A stretch of 64,000 nucleotides of DNA from Pseudarthrobacter polychromogenes (GTDB lineage: Bacteria; Actinomycetota; Actinomycetes; Actinomycetales; Micrococcaceae), in contig NZ_BMKU01000003.1 of the NCBI RefSeq assembly GCF_014644495.1, positions 1 through 64,000 of the forward strand, given 5' to 3'. Positions within the stretch are counted from its first letter, which is position 1; every line of letters begins with the position of its first letter. A program made the translations under genes and the position numbers. The notes under the pieces were generated by a model, which saw only the letters and a program-made list of their open reading frames with translations, ran no database searches and was not told where the DNA came from. Shown one piece after another: positions 24,794 to 32,696 of the stretch.

Positions 24794-27322
24794 CTACCGC
24801 GAGATCCGCGTTCGGAAGCGCTCGGCGGCCGCCTGCAACGGCGTCCGGCTGAGCAGCTTCTGACCGGACCGGGCCATCCCGGCGATGCTTCCCCCAAGAC
24901 GGGCCGGCCGGGCGTTCAGCTCACCCTGCAGCCATTCGGTGTGCTGAGCGAGGTTACCGATGGCTATCTCGTTGCTGGCGTTCAGACGGGCGGCTTCCGG
25001 GCTTTCGGCCTGTTCCAGGATCAGCGACGGGTTGCTGTCCACCACAGGAAGAGGGATAAGCGGTCCGGGTGTGGATCCTGCGTCCAGGACGGCCGCCACC
25101 GCATCCCACCAGCCCTCATGGAAGGCGTTCAGCGTCTTCCCCTGCTGCTGGAGGTGGTCCCGGATCTCCGTCCGTTGTCCGATGACGGACGTGACCCACT
25201 TGGCGTCGTCTCCGTCCCCCAGGTGGCGCAGTGAGCGCAGCAGGCGCCGCAAGCCCCAGCTTTCCAGCGCTCCGCCGATCCGCACTTCACCGTAGTAGTC
25301 AACGGCAACGGGCAGCACAGGGACGCCGGCGGAAAGACCAAAAATAACGGGGTGGTAGCGGCTGGAGATGACCAGTTCAGCGTTGGCCGTCAGGGCCGCC
25401 GTTTCCTCAGCCGACCTTTGGTCCAGCACCCTGACATCCGGTGCCGTGGAGAGACGTGCAATAGCGGCATGGCACTCCTGGTCCCCGTCCTGTGCTCCGA
25501 AGGTGGAGACGTGGGGGAGAAGCAGGATGGGAAGCTGCAGCTGCTCATAGGCGAGGTCGAGCAAGCGTGCCATGTGCCGGTGGTAATCGTTGCGGGGCAT
25601 GGCGCCCGAGCCTGGAGCAAACGTGGCAGCAATATAGCCGGACGGCGGCAGCGCCGAGGCGTCCAAGCCAACGCCCTGGGCGAGGAACGCTGCATCGTCC
25701 AAAACCAGGACCGACTCCACATCCATGGATGTCAGCAGGTCATGCGTGTGCCGCTCGCGGGAACCGACTACATTGCACAGGCGCAGTGCTTCCGCGGCTT
25801 CGGCACGGTCCGGTCCTGTGAGGACCGGACCTACGGTTTGCCCGGACACCGCCACTTTGAGGCCCATGGAGTGGGCCACCCGGATGGCGGCCAGGCGCTC
25901 AAAAAGGAGTCCGCCGTACTGCGACGTGAGGTTGCCTCCGCCAGCCAGGAGCAGGGTGCTGCAGCCACTGAAGGCGTCCTGGAATAAACGGACAACGTCC
26001 GCGGCGCGGTCGGTGGCCGGCCCGCCGTCGAGAAAGTGTTTGACCTCCTGCAGGAGCTGGTGCCTTTCGAAGGGGTTCCACGGGACCTCCGGCCTTGGGG
26101 CAGCTGGCAGGCCATACAGGCCGGACGTCTGCCCGGCGTCATGCGTCAGCACCACAAAGTTTTCGTAGCCGCGCTTCCGGAGGGCTGCGATGGCCGCGTG
26201 CGTCATCGCCTCATCACCCACGTGGTACTCGGGCTGGCCTACGTCACCGAAGACGGCAACGCGTTGGTCCTTGCCGAGGGACGCCGGGGAATGTACGACG
26301 GCGTGCTGCCGCGACGCGTGCAGTTCCAGCGAGCGCTGGCGCTCTTCCCGTTCCCGCAGCCGCCGGCGGACCGAGCGGAGAGCACGGAGGGGCAGCGGCT
26401 GGGATGCGGCCCGGACGTTGCGTTGGATCTGCTCGACGTCCCCCACCAGCCGGGCCAGTTGCTCCGTCCCCTCGGCCTGCTGGCGGCTGATCTCCTCCAG
26501 CCGGTGGTGGAGGCGGCCCGTTTCCACTGCAAGGAGTTCACGCTGGTACAGGAGGGGGCCGAGTCCAAACTCCCGGGCATGTTCGCGGACCAGGCGGTCC
26601 CGGATCTTCAAGGAAAAAAGCTGGTGCTCCTCCGTGCGTGCTATGAAGCTGTTGGCCTCGCTGCTGAGGGCAGACCGGCGCTGGTTCCAGAAAGCGAGGG
26701 GCCGCCCCTTGATCAGGCCGATGTGGTGGTGCACTAGGAAACGGAGGTGGAACTCCCAGTCACCCACCACTGGAAGGTTCTCGTCGAAACCTCCCAGTTC
26801 GTTGTACACCGAGCGGCGGAAGAGGAAGGAGATGGGGACGAACCGGTTGTAGTGGAGCAGGTCCACCAGCGTAATCTCGCGCAGATCCGGCTCGAAGATG
26901 ACGCGGTCTTCAATGTCCCGGCCCTCGGCGGTGAGGCGCTCGTAGACAATTTCCGTTTCAACGCTTACGCCGCCGTCACCGGGATGCTGTTCCAAGTGGG
27001 CGACAGTGATGGCCAGGAAGTCAGGAGCCCACTCATCGTCGTCATCATGGACAACAATGAACTCAGAGTCCACGGCCCTGATACCAAGGTTGGAAGCCGC
27101 TTCCATGCCCAGGCTGGCCTGGTTGTCGAGCCGCAGAAGCCTGTCCCCGAAGTCTGCAATGCGCGGTTCCAGCGCTTCATCCACCTGTGCCCGGCTCCCG
27201 CCGTCGTTGACAAGGACGATCCGCCAGTCGGTGTAGGTCTGGGCGAGGACGCTGTCCAAAGCCCGGCCGAGCAGCCGCCCCCGGTCCTTGGTACGAATGA
27301 TGACGGCGACGCGGGAAAACAA
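24794..27322 (-). CDS. Fused GT2 glycosyltransferase and polysaccharide pyruvyltransferase-like protein
   Basis: The TTG at 27322 is chosen because AAGGAG lies eight bases upstream. Of 842 residues, 1-230 form a GT-A glycosyltransferase (VAVIIRTKDR, QTYTDWRIVLVNDGG, FIVVHDDDDEWAPDF). A helical, partly coiled linker follows (about 250-345). Residues ~350-690 match the pyruvyltransferase family of CsaB/WcaK type (GDVGQPEYHVGDEAMTHAAI, LLAGGGNLTSQYGG, VSGQTVGPVLTG, VISSRYHPVIFGLSAGVPVLPVAVDYY). CsaB pyruvylates the wall polymer bound by SLH domains in bacilli. Flanked by SLH genes on both sides, this enzyme probably builds and decorates the ligand of those proteins. That link is inference from context. 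Confidence 0.88.
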   Translation of the reverse strand: MFSRVAVIIRTKDRGRLLGRALDSVLAQTYTDWRIVLVNDGGSRAQVDEALEPRIADFGDRLLRLDNQASLGMEAASNLGIRAVDSEFIVVHDDDDEWAPDFLAITVAHLEQHPGDGGVSVETEIVYERLTAEGRDIEDRVIFEPDLREITLVDLLHYNRFVPISFLFRRSVYNELGGFDENLPVVGDWEFHLRFLVHHHIGLIKGRPLAFWNQRRSALSSEANSFIARTEEHQLFSLKIRDRLVREHAREFGLGPLLYQRELLAVETGRLHHRLEEISRQQAEGTEQLARLVGDVEQIQRNVRAASQPLPLRALRSVRRRLREREERQRSLELHASRQHAVVHSPASLGKDQRVAVFGDVGQPEYHVGDEAMTHAAIAALRKRGYENFVVLTHDAGQTSGLYGLPAAPRPEVPWNPFERHQLLQEVKHFLDGGPATDRAADVVRLFQDAFSGCSTLLLAGGGNLTSQYGGLLFERLAAIRVAHSMGLKVAVSGQTVGPVLTGPDRAEAAEALRLCNVVGSRERHTHDLLTSMDVESVLVLDDAAFLAQGVGLDASALPPSGYIAATFAPGSGAMPRNDYHRHMARLLDLAYEQLQLPILLLPHVSTFGAQDGDQECHAAIARLSTAPDVRVLDQRSAEETAALTANAELVISSRYHPVIFGLSAGVPVLPVAVDYYGEVRIGGALESWGLRRLLRSLRHLGDGDDAKWVTSVIGQRTEIRDHLQQQGKTLNAFHEGWWDAVAAVLDAGSTPGPLIPLPVVDSNPSLILEQAESPEAARLNASNEIAIGNLAQHTEWLQGELNARPARLGGSIAGMARSGQKLLSRTPLQAAAERFRTRISR

Positions 27323-27459
27323 GGTGAAGACTCCTTGAATGACTTACAGACTCAATAGGGCGCTGGGCTTGGCGGCGGGCCGAGACACCCCTCCATAGTA
27401 GGGGTACCGGGCGTCCCATGCCGTCCGTAGCCCGCCCGGCAGTGTTCGGGAACGCAAAA

Positions 27460-27510
27460 GGCTGCTCCCCGGAATTCGAACGGAATCCGTCCAAATTCCG
27501 GGGAGCAGCC
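27460..27510 (-). terminator. Terminator of the SLH/propeller gene
   Basis: A 17-bp stem (GGCTGCTCCCCGGAATT / AATTCCGGGGAGCAGCC) with a loop of about 16 nt is followed on the minus strand by TTTTGCG. It lies directly after the stop at 27525. Confidence 0.88.
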
Positions 27511-27524
27511 CGGTAAGGCAGGTG

Positions 27525-29486
27525 CTAGATGAAGTCCAGCTTTTCGTTGAACCGGTACATGAACGCTGCCATCGCATCACGGTTCACCGGCTGCAGGGCC
27601 CGGTAGGTCTTGCTGCCGTCCTCTTCTGTCCACCCTTCGGAGATTCCTTGGGCGGCCAGCCACGTGATCTCCTTGTAGAAGGCTGTGCCGGGAAGAACAT
27701 CGGTGAAGGGGGACGCGACGGGCGGAGTGAAGGATGGCTCGCCGGCAAGGCGGTACATGAATGCTGCCATCGCGTCACGGTTCACGGGTGAAAGCGGCCG
27801 GAAGGTCCGGATGCCGTTGCCCTCATCCCACCCTGTGGAGATCTCCTGGGCAGCCAGCCAGTTGATTTCCTTGTAGTAGGCGGTCCCGGGAGGAACGTCA
27901 GTGAAGGGCGACACTGCCGGCGGAGTATAGGCAGGCTCGCCGGCAAGGCGGTACATGAATGCTGCCATCGCATCACGGTTTACCGGCTCAAGCGCCCGGT
28001 AGGTCCTGGTGCCGTTTTCTGTCCAGCCGGTGGAGATCTCATTCTCGAAGAGCCAGCAGATTTCCTTGTAGAACTGCTGTGTTGTCACCACATCAGCGAA
28101 GGGTGAAACTGCCGGCGGTACATACTCGCCACCGTCATCGCCGTCACCCTCGATGCCAAAGTCAGCGAACCAGTAGCGCTTGTCGTCGTCGTCGCTGGCC
28201 AGGACCACCATGCCGCTCTTGCTGGTAACAGGCTGCTTGCTGGTGGTCACGTTGTTGACGCTGGGGGTGGAGTCCTGGATAACGGGGGTGCCGCGGCCGG
28301 CGGCGAAAACGGGGTCATCCATGGAAGCCGTCTTTTGGTAAATGGCGCCGGACGTCCCGCTGTAGGGGCAACCCGACACCGTTGTTGCCGGACCCGACTG
28401 GAAGGCATGGATCTTGTTGTTTTCCGGGTCGAGCACAATCTGCGGACGGGTGTGGCAGTCGCCGATCGTGGAGATGGTGAACTTGTCGAAGGCTCCCGTG
28501 GCCGGCTTGAACACCAGCAGCTGCAACTGCGGGTCCGACTTCTTTGCCGTGGAGTTCATGTCGAAGCTCGTCTTGACCGCGGCGAAGACGCGGCCGGTGG
28601 TGTCTGCCTGCAGCGACTTGATGTTGAGGTGGTCGTCAGCCTGGTTTGGCCCGCGGACGGCGGACTGGACCTTCCACGAGGTGGGGGACTGGCCGTCGGT
28701 GCGGCTGGCCCACCAGACGGAACCCGTTACATGGTCAGACCACATGACGCCAATCTTGTTCTTGCCAAAGGCAACGAGGGACGAAATGTCATCCGGAGCA
28801 ACGGTGGCGTCCACACCAGTCAGGGACTGCGGCGTGCCCCAAGACTTTCCGCCCTCTGACGAGTTGTTGACCATTACCTTGCTGGCGTAGCCACCGGTCT
28901 GGACTCCGGACACCTGGGTCCAGGTGGCCCAGATTGCGCCGGTGCTGTCCTTGTCGATGGTCATCGATTCGCTGCTGTTCGTGGTGATAGTGGTGGGAAA
29001 CCCGCTGCTCCGCGTGTATTTTCCGTCGGCATAGCTGTAGCGGTACAGCCTGGCCGGGGAATCCGGGCGGGACGCCTTTGGCCCGTCTTCAGTAGAGATG
29101 GTGACCACATGGTGGGCTATGTAGAGGTAGGTGCCGTCCCAGAGGGTGTCCGCAGACGTGTTGGCACGGTTGTCCACCCCCACGCCGGTATCCACCCACT
29201 TTTTGGCGGCCCTGTCCAGCTTGTGGATCTTCCAACCTCCTGAGGTCCACATATCGGCCCACCAGGCGCCATCGTTCCACCACAGCTTGCTCTGCGGCTT
29301 GTCGGCGGTGGGGGGATTTCCCACACCTGTGTAATCGGAGCCGGCGGTGCCAAAAATTGGCGCTGGCGGCGGCGGGGGCGGTGGCGGCACCGTGGCGCTC
29401 GCAGGTCCCCCAAATGCTCCTAGCCCGGCGACGACAAGGACTGTTGCCAGCCCTTGGCCCAGGGCTCGTTTGATCGATTTCTTCAC
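27525..29486 (-). CDS. Secreted beta-propeller protein with three SLH domains
   Basis: The GTG at 29486 follows AAGGAG, and a signal peptide follows (KKSIKRALGQGLATVLVVAG, cleavage near ASA). After a poly-proline stretch comes a ~400-residue domain rich in WxD/WxS-type strands (LWWNDGAWWADMWTSGGW, HHVVTISTEDG, IWATWTQVSG, VMWSDHVTGSVWWASRT), which looks like a sialidase-fold propeller. The C-terminus has three SLH domains (SPFADVVTTQQFYKEI and relatives, each with NRDAMAAFMYR). It is probably a wall-bound binding protein or enzyme; no catalytic set can be assigned. Expression probably depends on the GAGTA-N5-TACTC site 100 bp upstream. Confidence 0.87.
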   Translation of the reverse strand: MKKSIKRALGQGLATVLVVAGLGAFGGPASATVPPPPPPPPAPIFGTAGSDYTGVGNPPTADKPQSKLWWNDGAWWADMWTSGGWKIHKLDRAAKKWVDTGVGVDNRANTSADTLWDGTYLYIAHHVVTISTEDGPKASRPDSPARLYRYSYADGKYTRSSGFPTTITTNSSESMTIDKDSTGAIWATWTQVSGVQTGGYASKVMVNNSSEGGKSWGTPQSLTGVDATVAPDDISSLVAFGKNKIGVMWSDHVTGSVWWASRTDGQSPTSWKVQSAVRGPNQADDHLNIKSLQADTTGRVFAAVKTSFDMNSTAKKSDPQLQLLVFKPATGAFDKFTISTIGDCHTRPQIVLDPENNKIHAFQSGPATTVSGCPYSGTSGAIYQKTASMDDPVFAAGRGTPVIQDSTPSVNNVTTSKQPVTSKSGMVVLASDDDDKRYWFADFGIEGDGDDGGEYVPPAVSPFADVVTTQQFYKEICWLFENEISTGWTENGTRTYRALEPVNRDAMAAFMYRLAGEPAYTPPAVSPFTDVPPGTAYYKEINWLAAQEISTGWDEGNGIRTFRPLSPVNRDAMAAFMYRLAGEPSFTPPVASPFTDVLPGTAFYKEITWLAAQGISEGWTEEDGSKTYRALQPVNRDAMAAFMYRFNEKLDFI

Positions 29487-29588
29487 GGTACTCCTTAAAC
29501 GTTCCGCCCCAACGCTGTCGCGTCCAGGTCCCTGAGGAAGCTGGTGCCCCCGCTGATTTATTAACCTCTTGTGCAACACATGCCGCCC

Positions 29589-29603
29589 GAGTACCCGTTA
29601 CTC
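29589..29603 (-). promoter_or_regulatory. GAGTA-N5-TACTC site upstream of the SLH/propeller gene
   Basis: On the minus strand GAGTA-ACGGG-TACTC is followed 24-25 nt later by the A/T-rich -10-like TTAATAA (29558-29564). This is the same geometry as the sites at 8659 and 32643. Confidence 0.65.
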
Positions 29604-29648
29604 GCCTTTGCCAGGTAGGGCACTGAGATCATGCTTCCGGTACTCACG

Positions 29649-29843
29649 TCAGACCGCCGGAACGCCGTGGGATTTCCATAGCGGGGCGGGCATGTGGTTT
29701 TCGGCGGGAATACCCGGTTGCGGGCACTCAGCACAACGTGCGCTGGCAACAAGCGTGCCGGCGTCGTCCTTGTGAAAGTGAGTCACGTGATGGGTAGTCC
29801 TGCCGCATGCGGGGCAGAAGCTCTGGCTCTGTTTGGTCCACAT
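29649..29843 (-). CDS. Small zinc-ribbon protein
   Basis: 64 residues with two Cys pairs (SFCPACGRTTHH and ARCAECPQPG) separated by a His-containing block (THFHKDDAG), a typical zinc ribbon. No good ribosome site precedes the ATG, and a reading frame on the other strand also contains cysteines, so the assignment rests on the ribbon pattern alone. Function is unknown. Confidence 0.5.
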   Translation of the reverse strand: MWTKQSQSFCPACGRTTHHVTHFHKDDAGTLVASARCAECPQPGIPAENHMPAPLWKSHGVPAV

Positions 29844-30016
29844 GGAGGAATCCTATGGAGAGCCGCTCCCCAAAAAAGGCAAAACACTGGAAATATGTGG
29901 GTGCCCGCAGGCATTATGTGCCAATCCCTGTCCGGAGCGATTCGGGACCGCGGCTGAGATGGACCCTGCCGCGCTGCCGACCATTTGCGCGGGTCCGGGA
30001 TATTTGCCGCTGCCCC

Positions 30017-30045
30017 TTCTTCCCCCTCCTGCTTGTGGCTAGAAT
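30017..30045 (+). promoter_or_regulatory. Promoter of subtilase B
   Basis: TTCTTC, a 17-bp spacer and TAGAAT, in the same context (GCTAGAATCG) as the promoter of subtilase A. The leader to the start codon is of similar length. Confidence 0.55.
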
Positions 30046-30116
30046 CGGGGCGGGGGTGAGTCTGTCCGCGCGCCGGCACCCAGCGCTTGGCGCCTGTCCT
30101 TGAAGGATGCCCGCCC

Positions 30117-31811
30117 ATGACCCACCGCTTCAGCCCCCGCACCGCCGTCGCCCTCGCCGTGGCTGCTGTCCTGGCGAACACAACCCTGGCCCTTCCTGCC
30201 CGGGCCGACGGCGGACTGGACAACATCCGGCCAACCCCGCAGCGTGCGGCGCCTGCTGCGTCCCCCGCCACCGACCAGTTCATTGTGGGGATCCAGGGCG
30301 GTCCAGGCATCGGGTCCGAAGCCGCGGCAACCTCCGAGGCCGCGCGGACGGCAGCGGGCCGGGTGGGCATCGCTGCCCAAAACGTCAAAGGCACCGCCGC
30401 CGGCGCGCAGGTGGTGAAAACCAGCCGCCCCCTTCCGGGCGCCGAAGCCGAGGCTTTCCTGGCAGCACTGCGATCCGCCCCGGGCGTGGCCTACGCTGAG
30501 CCGGACATCATCATGCACCCGGCAGCCGAGGCCCCCAACGATCCCGGGTACCCGGTCCAGTGGAACCTGTGGGATGACGCCGCCGGCATCCGGCTCCCCG
30601 GCGCCTGGGACGTGAACCGCGGCGAGGGGACAGTGGTGGCTGTGGTGGACACCGGAATCACCAGCCATTCCGAACTGAATTCCCGGGTGCTGCCCGGCTA
30701 CGACATGATCGTTGACGCCGCCAACGCGCGGGACGGCGACGGGCGTGACGCCAACCCGCAGGACGAGGGGGACTGGTTCGCCGGGGAACTGTGCGGCATC
30801 GGCGGCGAGAGCGGTACGTCCTCCTGGCACGGGACCCACGTGGCCGGGACCATCGCCGCCGTAGCCAACAACAAGGACGGCGTCGCTGGAGTGGCGCCCG
30901 AAGCAAGGCTGCTTCCCGTCCGCGCCCTCGGGGCCTGCGGCGGCTACGAATCGGACGTGGCCGATTCCATCATCTGGGCCGCCGGCGGGCAGGTGGCCGG
31001 CCTGCCGGTCAACCCCAACCCCGCCCGCGTGATCAACCTCAGCGTGGGCGGGGACGGCCCCTGCTCCGTCACGCTGCAGAACGCCATCAACCTCGCCCAT
31101 AAGGCCGGCGCCGCAGTGGTGGTGGCCGCCGGAAACTCAAACCGCCCGGCCTCCGGCATGAGTCCGGCAAACTGCAAGAAGGTCATTACGGTGGCTGCCT
31201 CCGGACGCACCGGCGCCCGCGCCTCCTACTCAAACTACGGAGACGACGTCGATGTAACGGCACCGGGCGGCGACATCACCAGCCAGTTCACCGAAGGCAT
31301 CCTCTCCACCTCCAACTTCGGTGCCACCACCCCCGGGCTCGAGGCCTACGCCTTTATGCAGGGCACGTCCATGGCGGCCCCCCACGTTTCCGGGATCGCC
31401 GCCCTGCTGATGTCCGAGGTGGGCAGCAGCTACACGCCCGAGATGGTGGAGAAGAGGCTCGAGGCTACGGCCCGGCCGCTGGCCGTTGACTGCCCCGAAG
31501 GCTGCGGCCACGGACTGGTGGACGCAGCGGAGGCCCTGGACCTCTCCAATGAGGATTTGCCGGCCGGCGTTGTGCTGCCCAAAGCCGTGAAGTTCACGGA
31601 CAAGGACGGTACCAAGAAGGACACCTTCACCGTCCCATCCTCCAGGGGCGTTGAATACGTGCGGGACGGAGCAGCCGTCAAGGCCGGCGAGTATCAAGGC
31701 TCCGGCACAGTCGCTGTTTCCGCGCGTGCCCTTCCCAAGTACTCGCTGGCGGCGGGGGCCACCAACCAGTGGACGTACACGTTCTCACCGGACAGCGCAC
31801 CTGCGGGATAG
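30117..31811 (+). CDS. Subtilisin-family protease with one 77-aa repeat (subtilase B)
   Basis: The ATG at 30117 matches the start of subtilase A (GAAGGA upstream, signal peptide MTHRFSPRTAVALAVAAVLA). It is a close paralogue of A over the propeptide and S8 domain, with Asp178 (AVVDTGITSHS), His238 (WHGTHVAGT), Asn340 and Ser418 (GTSMAAPH). Instead of SLH domains it ends in a single copy of the repeat found 14 times in the giant SLH protein (about 488-558: KAVKFTDKDGTKKDTFTVP...VEYV...YQGSGTVAVSARAL...WTYTF). It should be secreted, either free or held through that module. It converges with the GAF-ANTAR gene with a 1-bp gap. Confidence 0.92.
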   Translation: MTHRFSPRTAVALAVAAVLANTTLALPARADGGLDNIRPTPQRAAPAASPATDQFIVGIQGGPGIGSEAAATSEAARTAAGRVGIAAQNVKGTAAGAQVVKTSRPLPGAEAEAFLAALRSAPGVAYAEPDIIMHPAAEAPNDPGYPVQWNLWDDAAGIRLPGAWDVNRGEGTVVAVVDTGITSHSELNSRVLPGYDMIVDAANARDGDGRDANPQDEGDWFAGELCGIGGESGTSSWHGTHVAGTIAAVANNKDGVAGVAPEARLLPVRALGACGGYESDVADSIIWAAGGQVAGLPVNPNPARVINLSVGGDGPCSVTLQNAINLAHKAGAAVVVAAGNSNRPASGMSPANCKKVITVAASGRTGARASYSNYGDDVDVTAPGGDITSQFTEGILSTSNFGATTPGLEAYAFMQGTSMAAPHVSGIAALLMSEVGSSYTPEMVEKRLEATARPLAVDCPEGCGHGLVDAAEALDLSNEDLPAGVVLPKAVKFTDKDGTKKDTFTVPSSRGVEYVRDGAAVKAGEYQGSGTVAVSARALPKYSLAAGATNQWTYTFSPDSAPAG

Positions 31812-31812
31812 G

Positions 31813-32559
31813 CTACGCCTGGGCCGGCGGATCGAGCCGCGCTGCGGGGGCGCCGGCGGCCAGTGACTTCACCACGTTCTCGGCAACGCTGCGCACCTTC
31901 AGGTTCCGCTGGCGTGACGCGCCCGCCAGCTTGCTGAACGCCTCGGCATAAGTGCAGCTGTTCTGGGCCATGATCACGCCGCACGCTACATCGATGGAGG
32001 TGCGGCTCTCCAGGACGGTCTTCAGGTTGTCCCCGGCTGAGCGGACGCTGCGCACCTCGAGGGCCAGCTTCATGCTCTGGGCGGCCACTTCCGCGAACCA
32101 CCGGGCCTCGGCCACCAGGTCCGGCGTCAGCCCGGTGGTGCCGCGGACAAGGAACAGCAGCGCGCAGGACGTGCGGTCCTCCAGCTCCAGCGGAAGAGCC
32201 AACGCTGCGCCGAATCCGGAAGCCGAGAGCCGCCGTCGGTATACCTGCCACCTGGTGGATGTTGTGCGGTCCACCTTCACCACTTCGGCCGTGCCGACGG
32301 TATGGGTCAGGGGCCCGTCGCCGTTCCGGTCCTCGGAGGTGGCTAGGGCCTCGGCGGCAGTGCTGTTGCCGGCAATGACGGGCGGGCTGCCGGGCCGGAT
32401 CAGCAGGGCAGCGCAGTCCGCGGACCCGGCGAGGGCCTGCGCGCCGGCCTCCGCCAGCCGCCGCACCGAACCCAGGTCAGTGTCCGCACCCGTGATGAGG
32501 TCCAGCAGGAACCCCGGGCGCTCTGTCCGCATGGTTCCGTCCGCCGGTTGTAGTGCCAC
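31813..32559 (-). CDS. GAF-ANTAR regulator (second copy)
   Basis: The GTG at 32559 follows ACGGGGGACGA. The 248-residue protein has a GAF domain (about 20-165; DLGSVRRLAEAGAQALAGSA, LALPLELEDRTSCALLFLV) and an ANTAR domain (about 185-235; SRTSIDVACGVIMAQNSCTY, ASRQRNLKVRSVAENVV). It is only distantly similar to the GAF-ANTAR protein at 7824. The promoter carries a GAGTA-N5-TACTC site, so this antiterminator may itself be controlled with the SLH and small-peptide genes. Confidence 0.86.
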   Translation of the reverse strand: MALQPADGTMRTERPGFLLDLITGADTDLGSVRRLAEAGAQALAGSADCAALLIRPGSPPVIAGNSTAAEALATSEDRNGDGPLTHTVGTAEVVKVDRTTSTRWQVYRRRLSASGFGAALALPLELEDRTSCALLFLVRGTTGLTPDLVAEARWFAEVAAQSMKLALEVRSVRSAGDNLKTVLESRTSIDVACGVIMAQNSCTYAEAFSKLAGASRQRNLKVRSVAENVVKSLAAGAPAARLDPPAQA

Positions 32560-32642
32560 GCTTCGTCCCCCGTAAGCTTCGGTCCCGCCCCGCACCCGCG
32601 CGGGCTTTCCCCGAATCTATGAGTACAGCCCGCGGAGGGCAC

Positions 32643-32657
32643 GAGTAGCCGGTACTC
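32643..32657 (-). promoter_or_regulatory. GAGTA-N5-TACTC site upstream of the second GAF-ANTAR gene
   Basis: On the minus strand GAGTA-CCGGC-TACTC is followed 23 nt later by the -10-like TAGATT (32614-32619). An extra TACTC half-site lies just before that -10 element. Confidence 0.68.
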
Positions 32658-32696
32658 TACTTTTCCGGCGCGGCGGGGGGACCACTTGCTTTTGCG

